Assembly: GCF_029227915.1 (NCBI RefSeq)
Contig: NC_079883.1
Location: forward strand, 26,040,001 to 26,104,000
DNA length: 64,000 nucleotides
Origin: Hydractinia symbiolongicarpus
Taxonomy: Eukaryota; Cnidaria; Hydrozoa; Anthoathecata; Hydractiniidae
Reading direction: 5' to 3'
A program made the translations under genes and the position numbers. Numbering within the stretch: the first letter of the stretch is position 1; every line of letters begins with the position of its first letter. The notes below the pieces were generated by a model, which did no database searches, had not been told where the DNA came from, and saw only the letters and a list, made by a program, of their open reading frames with translations. This document shows, one piece after another, positions 37,738 to 48,400 of this stretch.

Positions 37738-37743
37738 AATAAA
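37738..37743 (+). terminator. Polyadenylation signal of HEATR5
   Basis: AATAAA (overlapping AATAAATAAA, 37738-37747) lies 47 bases after the HEATR5 stop codon. A second AATAAA occurs near 37783. Confidence 0.6.
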
Positions 37744-37842
37744 TAAATTTTATATGAATTTTCAAAAAATAGCTGACAACTAAATAAATGACTTTATTCA
37801 CATATCTTTTTTATAAATAAGGCCTACTTTGGTCTAAATTTA

Positions 37843-38028
37843 TTATTCCGAATATTTATACAGAATAGTCATTTCATTGATGGAAACACTGTTATCCATT
37901 AGGTATACACGGTATTGCCTACCCATTTCCCTCACATTTTCATGGAGATTCCAAACATCAAGGTAATCGTAAAAACCACGCATTGGTAATGAAAATATTA
38001 AAATCATGGATGAAAATATTAAAATCAT
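37843..38028 (-). other. Possible small minus-strand ORF or terminal exon, unrecognised
   Basis: The 61-codon frame is protein-like after its first 15 residues: FYDYLDVWNLHENVREMGRQ followed by YRVYLMDNSVSINEMTILYK. Its start is a 21-base tandem duplication (ATGATTTTAATATTTTCATC twice), and no 3' splice site is visible in front. A minus-strand AATAAA lies about 45 bases after the stop (37793-37798). It could be a small gene converging on HEATR5. I recognise no family. Confidence 0.25.
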
Positions 38029-38814
38029 GTTTATGTCAACAATGTGTCAACAAGTGTTATTTAGAAAAGAACATATGCTCTTTGGAATTCCAGATATTCG
38101 AGAGACTTCATTCCATACGCAATTCTATTGTCGTTTTTTACTTTATATTTTGTTTACTTGATTGGAAGGATTATTTTGCTAAACTATTTTTGATGTTTTT
38201 GATGACAAAGAGGATTTGTAAGTGATTTTGGACCTTGCACTTTTCTTTCTCCCTCTCGAAAATTTAAGAAAAACCAAGTTCACGAAATTAAATCCTCGCG
38301 AAATACGATTTTTTGAAAATTTGTTCGGTTATGGTATCCGAAATCTAACGTTAAAATCGACAACGCGTGACTTTTGTTTTCTAATGAAGCGTTATCCTCG
38401 GGTTTTGTGGTACAGCTGATATGTTTAAAGAACGAACTGGTATTCTAACATGAAATTCATTATTATTGCTCAACAATAGTTGAACATATATATACATACA
38501 AAATTTGCAGCTAAATCTAAGAGAAGTGACTACAGTGACTAATTTTTCCAAAATTATTTACGTGCGACCAATTATTTAAATTTAGTCAGGTTAAAAAATG
38601 TTTCTTCGATGAGGTAGGTATTTCACGTTCAAGACTTTTTTTATAGCTACTTACTCATAAATTTTCTATTCGCAAAAAATCATTAAGGTTGAGGTCGTCG
38701 ATTTGCTTTGGCAAGTACGAATATGTGAACGCAGGTTTAGTGTCAAAAGTTTACACACGATCTGCGTCAAGTTTGGATAAATTTCTCTAACCAACAAATG
38801 GTGGACGCTACCTT

Positions 38815-38910
38815 CTCTCCTTCTCTTCATTTTTTCTGTTTTTCTCGTCAATAACTTTGATAATAGCTTCCATATTTTGAAATCTTTGCCATCTCGAATA
38901 ATAGCAGTAA
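38815..38910 (-). other. Exon-like stretch, minus strand, unrecognised
   Basis: Between a pyrimidine-rich 3' splice site (TTCTATGTTGTAG) and a donor GTAGCG, one frame reads SYCYYSRWQRFQNMEAIIKV then IDEKNRKNEEKERR. A further protein-like stretch follows on the same strand near 38660-38750 (PAFTYSYLPKQIDDLNLNDF), in a frame that ends in TGA. These could be exons of the same unknown gene as 37843-38028 or chance. Confidence 0.2.
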
Positions 38911-39552
38911 CTCCTACAACATAGAAAAAGTAGTCCTTATTAAAACCTTGAATGGATTAACAACCATAAAAATATGAAAAACGTTTTCGCAAGTTAAAAG
39001 AAGTTTCTAATGTCAATTCTTATGAAATGAAAATCCCTTACAGACATTTTATTCTGCAAAATTTTAAATTTTAAACCATGAACAGCCAAGTGTCTGCTTC
39101 GCAATAAATATTACTAAGCTTACTTTTATTTCGCAAAAATTAATTCCGGCTACTACTTTCCGTTTCCCGCAAAATCACAAAATTTCGCGATTCTTTCTAA
39201 TCGCAAAAAATTTCTTACCGTTAAAATTCCTGACATGTAAACAATACGAATTCTTTTTTTTAAATAAGAAGAATTTTTTTAAATTTTTTGAATAATTTCT
39301 AAGATATTATTTTTGATTTAACACCATGTTGAACATTTGTTTGTCCCTGTGTATTTGTTGAAAAACGAGTTTTCTTTTTTTTGGACCAATTTTGATATAA
39401 CTAACAATTAAATTCGGCACGCCCTTATGTCGTACATCCTAAATCTTGATGACGACACTTTATAGGAGAGAAAAGATTGTTACTTTTATTCGTGATTCTA
39501 CATAGTCATATTTTCTAACAAACGCCTAATTTATCCGTGCAAGGTTTTACAG

Positions 39553-40211
39553 GAGAGGCTATAACAAGAAAACATACCATGAACCCAATGACGTCATAAT
39601 GAAGGAACCAACTGCAATATCACAAGATTTCTTAATACGTTCTAAGAAAGAAAAAAAACATTTCCCGAATCTCGCACATGCTAGACAGCCACTAAAGTTA
39701 AAGGTATATATAACTTGTGAAGAAATATAAAAAACCTGAAAAGCGTTCGCAATGAAGTTGGGATAAAAAGAGTTAATAGGTAATGTCAATTTACTAAAAC
39801 CGATCGCAAAAAACCTTGGGGACAAAAATTATTGTAGCTTTTGCAAGAAAATTTTATTGTTTTATAGAATAAGCAACTATTTATTGAAATGGTAAGAAAA
39901 AAAATTACTTGGCAGTCATGAAAAAAGTTGAAAAATGTAAAAAAAACCGTCAAATTATTATCAAAACGCAATAATTAATGCAAAACGCAATAATTTATGC
40001 AAAACAGCAACGAGAAAATTGAGCTGTGTCTAAACAGCTTTTAAATTGGGTGACAAAAAAGAGACAAAAGCAAAAATTGAACAAACAAAATATTTACCTA
40101 CTGGAATACAAACCCATACCAAGACCAATAGTTAAACCGCAACTTATACCAAATAAAAGCGAAGATCGGACGCATGGTGTTTCTGAGATAAAATGTGATA
40201 AGTCCCACTAA
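39553..40211 (+). CDS. Two-exon 3' end of an unrecognised plus-strand gene
   Basis: A 3' splice site (GGTTTTACAG) precedes 39553. The exon 39553-39703 stays open with protein-like sequence (RGYNKKTYHEPNDVIMKEPT, then AISQDFLIRSKKEKKHFPNL) and ends at GTATAT in phase 0. The next in-phase exon, 40038-40211 after TAAACAG, adds LLNWVTKKRQKQKLNKQN, then a Pro-rich PIPRPIVKPQLIPN and a stop. Together about 107 residues, very basic. The first base of 39553 needs two bases from an upstream exon that I cannot find, unless translation begins at the Met at 39599. No domain recognised. It lies 1.9 kb beyond HEATR5 on the same strand. Confidence 0.35.
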
Positions 40212-40799
40212 AAAGAACGAATTCCCATGATTCCTGCTCTCTATGATGAAGTTACTTCTATATTAATAATACCTGCATGTGGTCTATGTGGGTGTGCGTA
40301 CACGTGCAAGAGAAAATTTACACACTTGAATTTTTGCAAGCAAATTATTGTGGCTTTAATTAATGTGAATATAAATTAATAAAGTTATTGCTCAAAATCG
40401 CAATAACGTGCTTCAAAATGCAATCTACCTTCGTAAGTCTAATGTAATAAGAAACTCAATCTATTGCAAAAATTCCAAAGAAAAATTCTTACAAAAAATG
40501 CAGGGGTATTCATGAAAAACATTTCATTAAGAGAAAAACATCTAAAAAAAGTTGAAAGAAATTAATAAAATCTCAACAATTTATGATGCAAGATCATAAA
40601 TTATTGTAAAACCTCAATGATTCATGTTGCAAAAATAAGTTTTTGTCCACCTTCAAATCCCAATAAAGTTTCTTCACAATAATTTTTGAGGTACAGACGC
40701 ACGAAATAGAAAATGTCATACATTTTTATCCAATTTTTTAGCGAAGGGCGAATTTTTGTGGAATATGTGGGTTTCTATAACATTTAATACAGGTCCGCC

Positions 40800-40878
40800 A
40801 TGGCAGAAAAAAATGCTTTCAAACTTTCATCTGTTTTGAAATGGCATTTATGTAATCGCATAGATTTTGAACTTCAGG
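40800..40878 (+). other. Possible first coding exon of an unknown plus-strand gene
   Basis: A strong Kozak context (CCGCCATGGC) seven bases after a 3' splice site (TTTAATACAG) opens a frame MAEKNAFKLSSVLKWHLCNR then IDFELQG, ending at a donor GTATGT. A possible last exon is 42931-43117 (FALSLPKIRKPPKIV…, ending GYRLKE and stop), but it needs an intermediate exon to keep phase. Function unknown. Confidence 0.3.
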
Positions 40879-41754
40879 GTATGTCCTTTGAATAAATTTT
40901 TAAACATATCTTATTACTTTTCTGTGAATTTTCAATTTCTGTCTGGTTTTGTGTACCTTTTTAACTTTTGGTCAGGAGGAAAGTTACAAAAACCCCACTA
41001 GCTAGGAATATACATGTTTTCTATAAGCAATTGAAATTTTAAAATGAGGCTAAGGATGCTTTCAGGCTCAAAATATGCTTAGGTTATGCTTATGACAAAA
41101 AATTTTTTGGAATATGCTTATGAAAAACACATATGATCAAGCTTAAAATGGGTATGGGAAATATTCTAGTAGTGTATGAGTTGCGAATTCCAAGGTCAAT
41201 GAGTTTCTTTTTTCATGCTACCGAATCATTTTTACAGACTTGAAACAACAAAATTATTTCTGTAAACTCTTCTTAAAAATAGAATCACTGCATAATAAAA
41301 ACTCTTATTTAAATTAAATCATACACAATAACACATCTCTTCGGAATATTGCTACAATCCCCTTTCCTGCTGCCATGCCACTGATTGTTGATGGGGGGAC
41401 GAGGTCGATTTGACTTATGCGCAGACACCAGTGATCAAAATCCCGCGAACGCTAAAGCGAATCAAATTTAATATTTTTGCCTGGGAGTTTAAAATTTAAA
41501 AATAAATAACTTCAAATATTTATCTTTCTATCTTTCATCTTATAGCTATACGACATTGTTTTATGGTCTGTGAATTTTATGCTTTTATTTATGTGAAATG
41601 TCGGACAGTACCCTATACCACACTTTTCAAACGTTCAGAACACATAGAGCAAGGAGCTAAAGTTCCCTTTTTCGTCCTTTACTGTTAAGAGGTAAAGTAA
41701 AACATTTTTCAACGAGGTTAATTAATTTTGCACATTTTCTAAAGAAATTGCTTT

Positions 41755-42700
41755 ATTATTGAAGATATTATTTCGGTTTGTCTGTTCAGTGTCTGTTTCG
41801 GAAGATCCTTCTCCCATCATCGGGCAAAGTAAAATGATGTTGAGCATGTATTTATATAATTGCAGAGGATCGAAATTCATAAAAATTAACCAATCAGAAA
41901 CGAGCTGATAATTACAGTTAATTACGGTAATTAACATTTTCGGACCTAGATGTAGGTAACTACTTCTTCTGTAGGGCTGGTAACCAAATCTCAGGAAGTT
42001 GATACGAGATGCTGTTTATGTGTTTGTTACGTGCTACACTGTTGATAGTTTCTTTAATTTTCCTGGCCATTGTTCTGGATTCTCTGTCAATGATTTTCTT
42101 CTCATCCCAATTAAACTGATGACTTCTGCTCCAGCTGTGGTTCGCAATTTCGTTTTTCTTCACATCTCCGTTTCTCACTGCGCGCATAAGTTCTTGTACT
42201 CGTTGCTTAAACTTTCTTTTTGTTTCGCCTATGTACACTGCATCACAATCTTTACACGGGATTTCGTAAACAACATTGCATTGTTCTTCCAGGTTTATTT
42301 TGTCTTTTGGTTTAGACAAAGTGCTTCTTAGGGTGTCTTTAGAGTTAAGAATGCATTTGATCTTGTGTTGCCTTAAAACTCGACGAAGGATCTCGCTAGT
42401 ACCTGGTACAAAGGGTAGGAATGCTGATGCAATGAAATTCTCTGATGTTTTCTTGTTGTCTCCCTTGCATTTTCTCTTTGTTTTATTTTCTACTGGCGTG
42501 ATGACTTTATGACTGTATCCATTTGCGATTAATGCATTTCTTACACGTCGAATTTCTTCTCTCGAATTTCTTCTTTCCTCTCCTGTTTGCTTTATGCAAG
42601 TAATCGTTTATAAGAAACTCAGTGGTGGAGGCTGACTGTATTCAGCGATTCGGTTCAGCTTTGTTGCCGTAGTGATGATTGACATTTTGCTTAACTGGCA
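41755..42700 (-). mobile_element. 5'-truncated Penelope-like element
   Basis: Minus-strand coding for the C-terminal end of a Penelope polyprotein, followed by its 3' non-coding end. The 3' limit (41755) is set by the match to the small insertion at 4666-4718, which ends at the same base. The 3' region includes CCGATGATGGGAGAAGG then ATCTTCCGAAAC (41824-41797), resembling the hammerhead-type core reported for Penelope terminal repeats. Confidence 0.75.
41960..42600 (-). pseudogene. Penelope GIY-YIG endonuclease domain (C-terminal fragment)
   Basis: Read on the minus strand: an N-terminal VPGTSEILRRVLRQHKIKC with TLRSTLSKPKDK, the usual sequence linking RT thumb and endonuclease in Penelope, then VVYEIPCKDCDAVYIGETKR (the GIY-YIG core, with Y-I-G and the Cys pair), [33 protein letters not shown] and [12 protein letters not shown]. 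The reverse transcriptase itself is absent, so this copy is 5'-truncated. A second, rearranged copy lies at 50222-50585. Confidence 0.85.
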
Positions 42701-43423
42701 AATCACATTTGTGCTACATCCGACATTTTTAAAATTTCGCAGGGTGAAAACAAAGCTAGTTCGTAGGGGGAATAATGCTAAAAAATGTGGAAATGGAAGA
42801 ATAATTAGCTAACGAAAGGTAAAGACAACAAAATCTGTCTGGAAATGATGCTTAGCTATCTAGATTTTGCTCAAAAAATTATCTGTGTAAACTTCCTAAC
42901 ATTGTTCTTGAAACTCCAAAATGTCTCTAGCTTTGCACTCTCTTTACCTAAAATACGGAAACCTCCAAAAATTGTTATGACGTCAATCACCGAATGGATG
43001 AGTTGCAAATGTTTACAAAGTTCCCTATATGTGCGCACATCTTTACAGGCAATAAAGAAGGACCGCATAAAGAAAATTGACTATTTCCTTTCATCTGGCT
43101 ATAGACTTAAGGAATAAACAATCTAAAAGTAGCTGGAATGGATTATTATTAATTATCATTTTCTCTTAACATCATGTTTTAATTTTTTCAAAAAGTAAGT
43201 TGCCTTTTAACTTGACTTCTTTAATTGTTGTGGTCTGTTCTTTATACTTGTTGCCTGTGTGCATGTATTTTCTGCAGTAAGCCCTTCCACGCTCTAAAAA
43301 CAACTGCGTAGCAGTCAGAAATATGCAAGAGGCAAAGAAAGGTCTTTTTCAGTCCATTTTTTTCCACCAAAATATTGGTGAGACTTACTATTATTATCGA
43401 GTGTAGATGGTCAATATGAATAA

Positions 43424-44234
43424 GGCAGTCATCAAAAATTTGTTGTGTTCGAGTCCTCCGACCGACTCACTTTTGGTAATAAAAACCTGAGTCGGTAAGT
43501 CGGAAAAAAAAACGGAAAAAAATTATTATTAAAAAGAAATTTTTTTTTTGCCAGAAATAATTCATGCAAAATTGAGAAAAACTTACAAAAATTGATTTTC
43601 GTAAAAATTAATTCCTTTAGGGACCGTTGACGAACAGTTTTCGTCTCCGTTAACAGCAAATTGGCCGTTAGGGGGGGAGGGGGTAATGCTTTGTCCGTTA
43701 AAAATATAAAAATGGAGACAAATTTCACTTTCTCGCCCTTTTTGTTTCTTTTAGGGAAAATGAAAAAAAATTCGACAAATTAGAAAATGTTTCCACAGTA
43801 AAAATCCGCCATAATCTAGAATTGGTTGTTAAAAAAATGTATCTCGTGTTCGTATTATAAGTCTCCACAAAAATTGTTCCGTAAAGCGCGGAGGGGGCAA
43901 ATTTCTATTTAACAGCAAATTTGACATTAACGGAGACGAAAACTAAGTTAGGGGAAATGGGCTTGCCGTTAAGAAGCTGGGAGGAAGGGGTCCAAGTCTA
44001 GCAAGAAAACTGTTTGTCAACGGCCCCTTAGGGCACTCCTGTGGCTACTGACAGTTTAGGGCGGCGAACAATGGTCTACAAACGATGTCGAGTGGCGCTA
44101 TACTGTTTTGGCCCTGGGAACGAATTTGCTTGCTCCGATCTGAAAATCCCTGAAAAAAATACGCCCGACCGCCCGCCCGACTCTTTTTTGCAGGGTCTTC
44201 AGGATGCGAACACAACATATTTTTGATGGTGGCC
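43424..44234. mobile_element. TIR element family G, copy 2, hosting a Harbinger-like MITE
   Basis: Ends GGCAGTCATCAAAAATTTGT and its inverted counterpart (…ACAACATATTTTTGATGGTG, GCC), flanked by TAA on each side. Without the guest (43620-44027 plus one TTA) it is 400 bp and aligns with copy 1 (7568-7954), inverted. Confidence 0.8.
43620..44027. mobile_element. Harbinger-like MITE (TTA TSD) inside family G copy 2
   Basis: 408 bp with 22-bp inverted repeats GGGACCGTTGACGAACAGTT (TTC) and GGGGCCGTTGACAAACAGTT (TTC), two mismatches. TTA flanks both sides (43617-43619, 44028-44030), while copy 1 of the host has a single TAA (complement) at that point. It has no ORF; sub-terminal CCGTTA words repeat inside. 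Confidence 0.75.
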
Positions 44235-44540
44235 TAACTTCTGAATGACATAAAGTCTTAATGATATCTTCGTGTGATAATGATAACTTCATCTAGCGCA
44301 TGTACCTTTTTACCTATATAATTATAAAAAATAAAAGGGCTTACTGCGAAAAATGTAAACATTCAAAAAGTTTTATGAAGTCACTGTTTTCTTCTCAAGG
44401 GAAAGGAAAACATGGTATGGAGCTGAAGGGTTTTTTTTTCAAATGTGTCTACGCTTGTGTTGTAGAACAAAATATTTCCGCATATATTTAAAAGCCTAAG
44501 GACAACTCCTTGAATTTAAGCCATAGCTAGCTAGCCATAC

Positions 44541-44600
44541 CTTCTTCTTTTGCTTTTTAGCTGGAGGATCAAACAATGCGTGTTCTTCGTTTTCTGCCAT
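44541..44600 (-). CDS. First coding exon of an unrecognised minus-strand gene
   Basis: ATG in good context (AAAGATGG) opens MAENEEHALFDPPAKKQKKK, 20 codons, ending exactly at a consensus donor GTATGG. An acidic start followed by a lysine cluster suggests a nuclear protein, but I cannot name it. It is divergent from the E-protein gene, whose start is 0.9 kb away, so the two may share a promoter region. The following exons should lie to the left; none could be joined with certainty. Confidence 0.4.
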
Positions 44601-45491
44601 CTTTGGTTAAAAAATTAGTTGAAAAATACGGAATCGACTTTTCAAAACATAACACGCGCATGACATCATGAGAAAATAAGGTACCTTATGTTATCGGTAA
44701 AAAAAAGTCGGCAAAAAAATTAGCCGGCAAAAGTAAAAAGTCGGCAAAAATATTAGTCACTTGGACGAAATTTAATCATTTTTTGTAGACTAAATTTTAG
44801 AATTTAGTTACTTTTTGCCGACTTTTGTTTTACCGATAAGGTATTTGATAAAAAAGCAACACACGGGAACCAAGTTGGGATCTCTTTTAATTTTTTCTAG
44901 ACTATGCAAAATTGACTATGTTATTACTAATAGCTTAAAAACGTTTAGGCATAAGAAATAATTCATTTAGAAACAAAAAACCATGCTTTGTAGGTCCACA
45001 TCACTTTTCAAAAGCGCGTGGTTATGTACAGGCACGGGGGTTTATGATTTATATGAATAACGACTTTTCGTAGGGCTATAGCTTGCGCACTAAATCCTAA
45101 AAAGGTATAATTTATAACCCCTACTCATATAGCTACGCCCATGAAAATCAAATTTATAACATATCCTAACAAAAAATGCCAGCGGTAATCAACGTCACGT
45201 CCCCCGTTACTAGACATACTATGCTATTTATCTTTTTTGGCCAAAGTCTTTTTGTAAACAAACAATAAGAACAAAAGATTCTTATCGTACCCAGGCTTCT
45301 TACACAATTTACCGAAAGCGATTCTGCTTCCATAATGGTTGCTCTCTTGTAACAAAAAAAGTGACTGACATCAGTAGAGATACGACGAACCTGTTAAAAT
45401 CACTTTGAGAATACTATCATTCTGAAGTTACTTTTTGCTGCATTTTTTAAAGTTTGATTACCCACATTTGAACCGTCAGGTGAAAAAAGCC

Positions 45492-48400
45492 ATGTCACAA
45501 AGAGATGGACCCATGGCTGACTGGTTAAACACATGGGAACGTAACACGAATGCAGGGTAAAGCGTTAGCTAATCTTATGAAACAAAAAAAGCCTTGCTAC
45601 TAACTATATTTATGTAAAGCTTACAACATACAGCTAGCTGCCTATTGAAGGTTTTTATGCTCGTCAACTTTTTAGGGACAATCCAGGAGGTGGAAGAATC
45701 ACCTTAAATAATGATAAAGAATTAAGTGATTTACTTGACTTTAGTGCGGTAAGATCTGTTTTAATTTCTTGATCAAGTTAATAGCTAGCTAGCCTTACAA
45801 ATGCATATATTTGTTAGCTAGCTAGCCACCTATTTGACACAAAGACTTTTTTGTAAATTAACTGTACACTTTTTTAAGCCATGGTTGCTTGGATTGGTTT
45901 CTAAGACATCCATTAAACCCATTTATAGTGTAAAGTAGCTCTATATAGCTACATATGTAAATAAAATTATCATGGTTAAGAATGTGATGTCACTAGAATG
46001 GTGTCTAAATAGACCACTAATTACTTTTACGTTAACCTCAGGAATTATAATATTAAAGACAAAGGCTCTTAATTTTTTGTTTATGCTATTATTAGCACAA
46101 TGCACCTCAATGACGTGGTATTGTTTTTAAAAACAAGCTAAACATTATGTCCATGGTGACCATGACGAGTCTCCTCTAATTACATGTATGAGTTCTTTGT
46201 CCATTACTCTAAACAAACGTCACTTAAAACATTTCAAATAATTGAGATGCACTTCGTAATAGGCATATGAAAGTGCCTGAATAACAAAAACAGTTGAAGG
46301 TCAACATAGCTGCAAGAATGCTGGATTTTTTCTCCATAGATTTAGCTGAGGTTTGCTATGTATATATCTTGCAATAAAGTCATGATGAACTAGCTACACT
46401 ATATATAAATACTCCTTAATAAAATATATCTATATAAATGTCTAACTTACAATCAACTTGGTTTTACATCTGTTACAGAAATTGTATATACCTATTATGT
46501 TTAAAAACTTTTTTTTAGATGTTCACTCCTCCAGCTAATAACACTGGAATATCTAGAGTTAACCCTAGTTCGCCTTCTACTCAACAAAACACAACTGGTC
46601 CTGTTACAGCTGTGTCAAGGCCAGGTGAATAAAACATTCTTCTTTTCTATAACAAGAATAAAATTATTGCTGAAGTTGTATTAAAAATGTTGTCCACCTG
46701 TAGAGTGTGAAGTAAATAAAACGAAAGCAGATGATGAACTTTTATACAGCTTGGTTATATTTGAGTGATCAGCTTTAAAATAAAAAATGTATTTGATAAT
46801 TAAAACCTTGATGCAACACTGCATTTTATGTTTACCATCTATATACTTGATTAAAGTTTGAAAAGGATATTTTATATGCCTTTTTAAAAAATAGGCATAT
46901 TTCTTCTCTTTGGTTTGTTTGTTTTGTAGTTTATTTATATATGGTTTGTAATGCATTTTTATGTGCTGCTTTATACAGATATACATGAAAAATCTTCCCT
47001 TCAACATTCAGCTGTTTTACTTTTAAATATATCTATATTCAGGTGTTTTTCTAGTTTTATAGTTCAGTGCAAGGTGTTCAATCTTTCTACATAAGCATGC
47101 CTTGAATTTTTCTATTTTATCATTTACTGGTTTCAGCTGCCTTTGAGTTTGAGACATAAAAAGCAGATGTCTTAGTTTGAAAAAGAAAAAAAATTCAGTG
47201 TCCACAGAGTATACTGTTCTGTGTATCACACTACTAAAAGAAGAACAAATTCTTCTCTGGTGCTCTAAGGATAATTTTTGTTGTAAGGAGAAGGTATGAC
47301 TCATTATGGTTCAACATTTTTATTAAGGCCCTACAACTTTATATGATTTTTTATGAATTTTATAACCTTAATATAATTTATAAGTTTGTTTATCCAAAGC
47401 TGAACAATTTTTATCATTTTGGGATTTTAGAGGAAAAAAATATGGTTTATACTTGAAATGAATCTTTAAGGACTTTTTTTCCGTGTTTTTTTTTCACCTA
47501 TGTGGATTTTTTTGCAGCTGTTTCACAAAAAAACCTTTACTTTATTGTTATGAAAATTTTTAACTTCAATATTTAGATTGTTTTAAGAAACATCTGCTTC
47601 ATGTAATCAGCTGTTTCTTTGTATACAGAGAAAGCAGTCACAATAAGAATGCATTAACAGATATTTCAATGTTTCTTTGTTTCATCTTATGATTTTTTTG
47701 AATCATTTTATTCTGAAGAAATCTAATAAATGTGATTAAAAAAGTGATTTTCACTTAAAACCTATTGTTTTATTAATCAAATTTACTTGCTAGAATAAGG
47801 AGTCTAACAAGGTGGGGTCATGACAAAAGCTAGTGAGTGGCAATATTATTTGTCTATCATAAATGCGTGTTGTTGCAACTGCTCCACCTACAATGATATA
47901 CTTTACATTGTTGCTTTGTAAAGTTTTTCCATCATGACAATGTGGTCAGGAACCGTTGATCCCCCATATTTCTTGGTTTTGTAGTTCAACTATTAATGTA
48001 ATATCATCTTGGCATACCTGCCTCTTTATTAAGTAGATAAGGACTGTTTTTCATTTTATTCACAGCAAATATTTAATATATGGGGTTAGATATTTCTTCC
48101 AAATGGACTAAAGTTTAAAATAAAAATAGCCTCTTGGTTATTTTTCAATCCCATTATATTTATTTTTTATTAAATTAATTCAACTTGCACAATACTTCAG
48201 CATGTCCATATAATTTAAAAGCCATTGTATTGTTATGCGTTAATGAGGTCAAATAGATTCTATCATGTTGAGGGTGTTATTAGGCCCGATTTGAGGATTT
48301 CCTTGACAGTCTTCCACAGGACGACTGATAGTGTATCCAGAGGAAAAATTTCGAAATTCTATGGTACCAATTGTCTGAAAGAGCTATTATTTATAAATAA

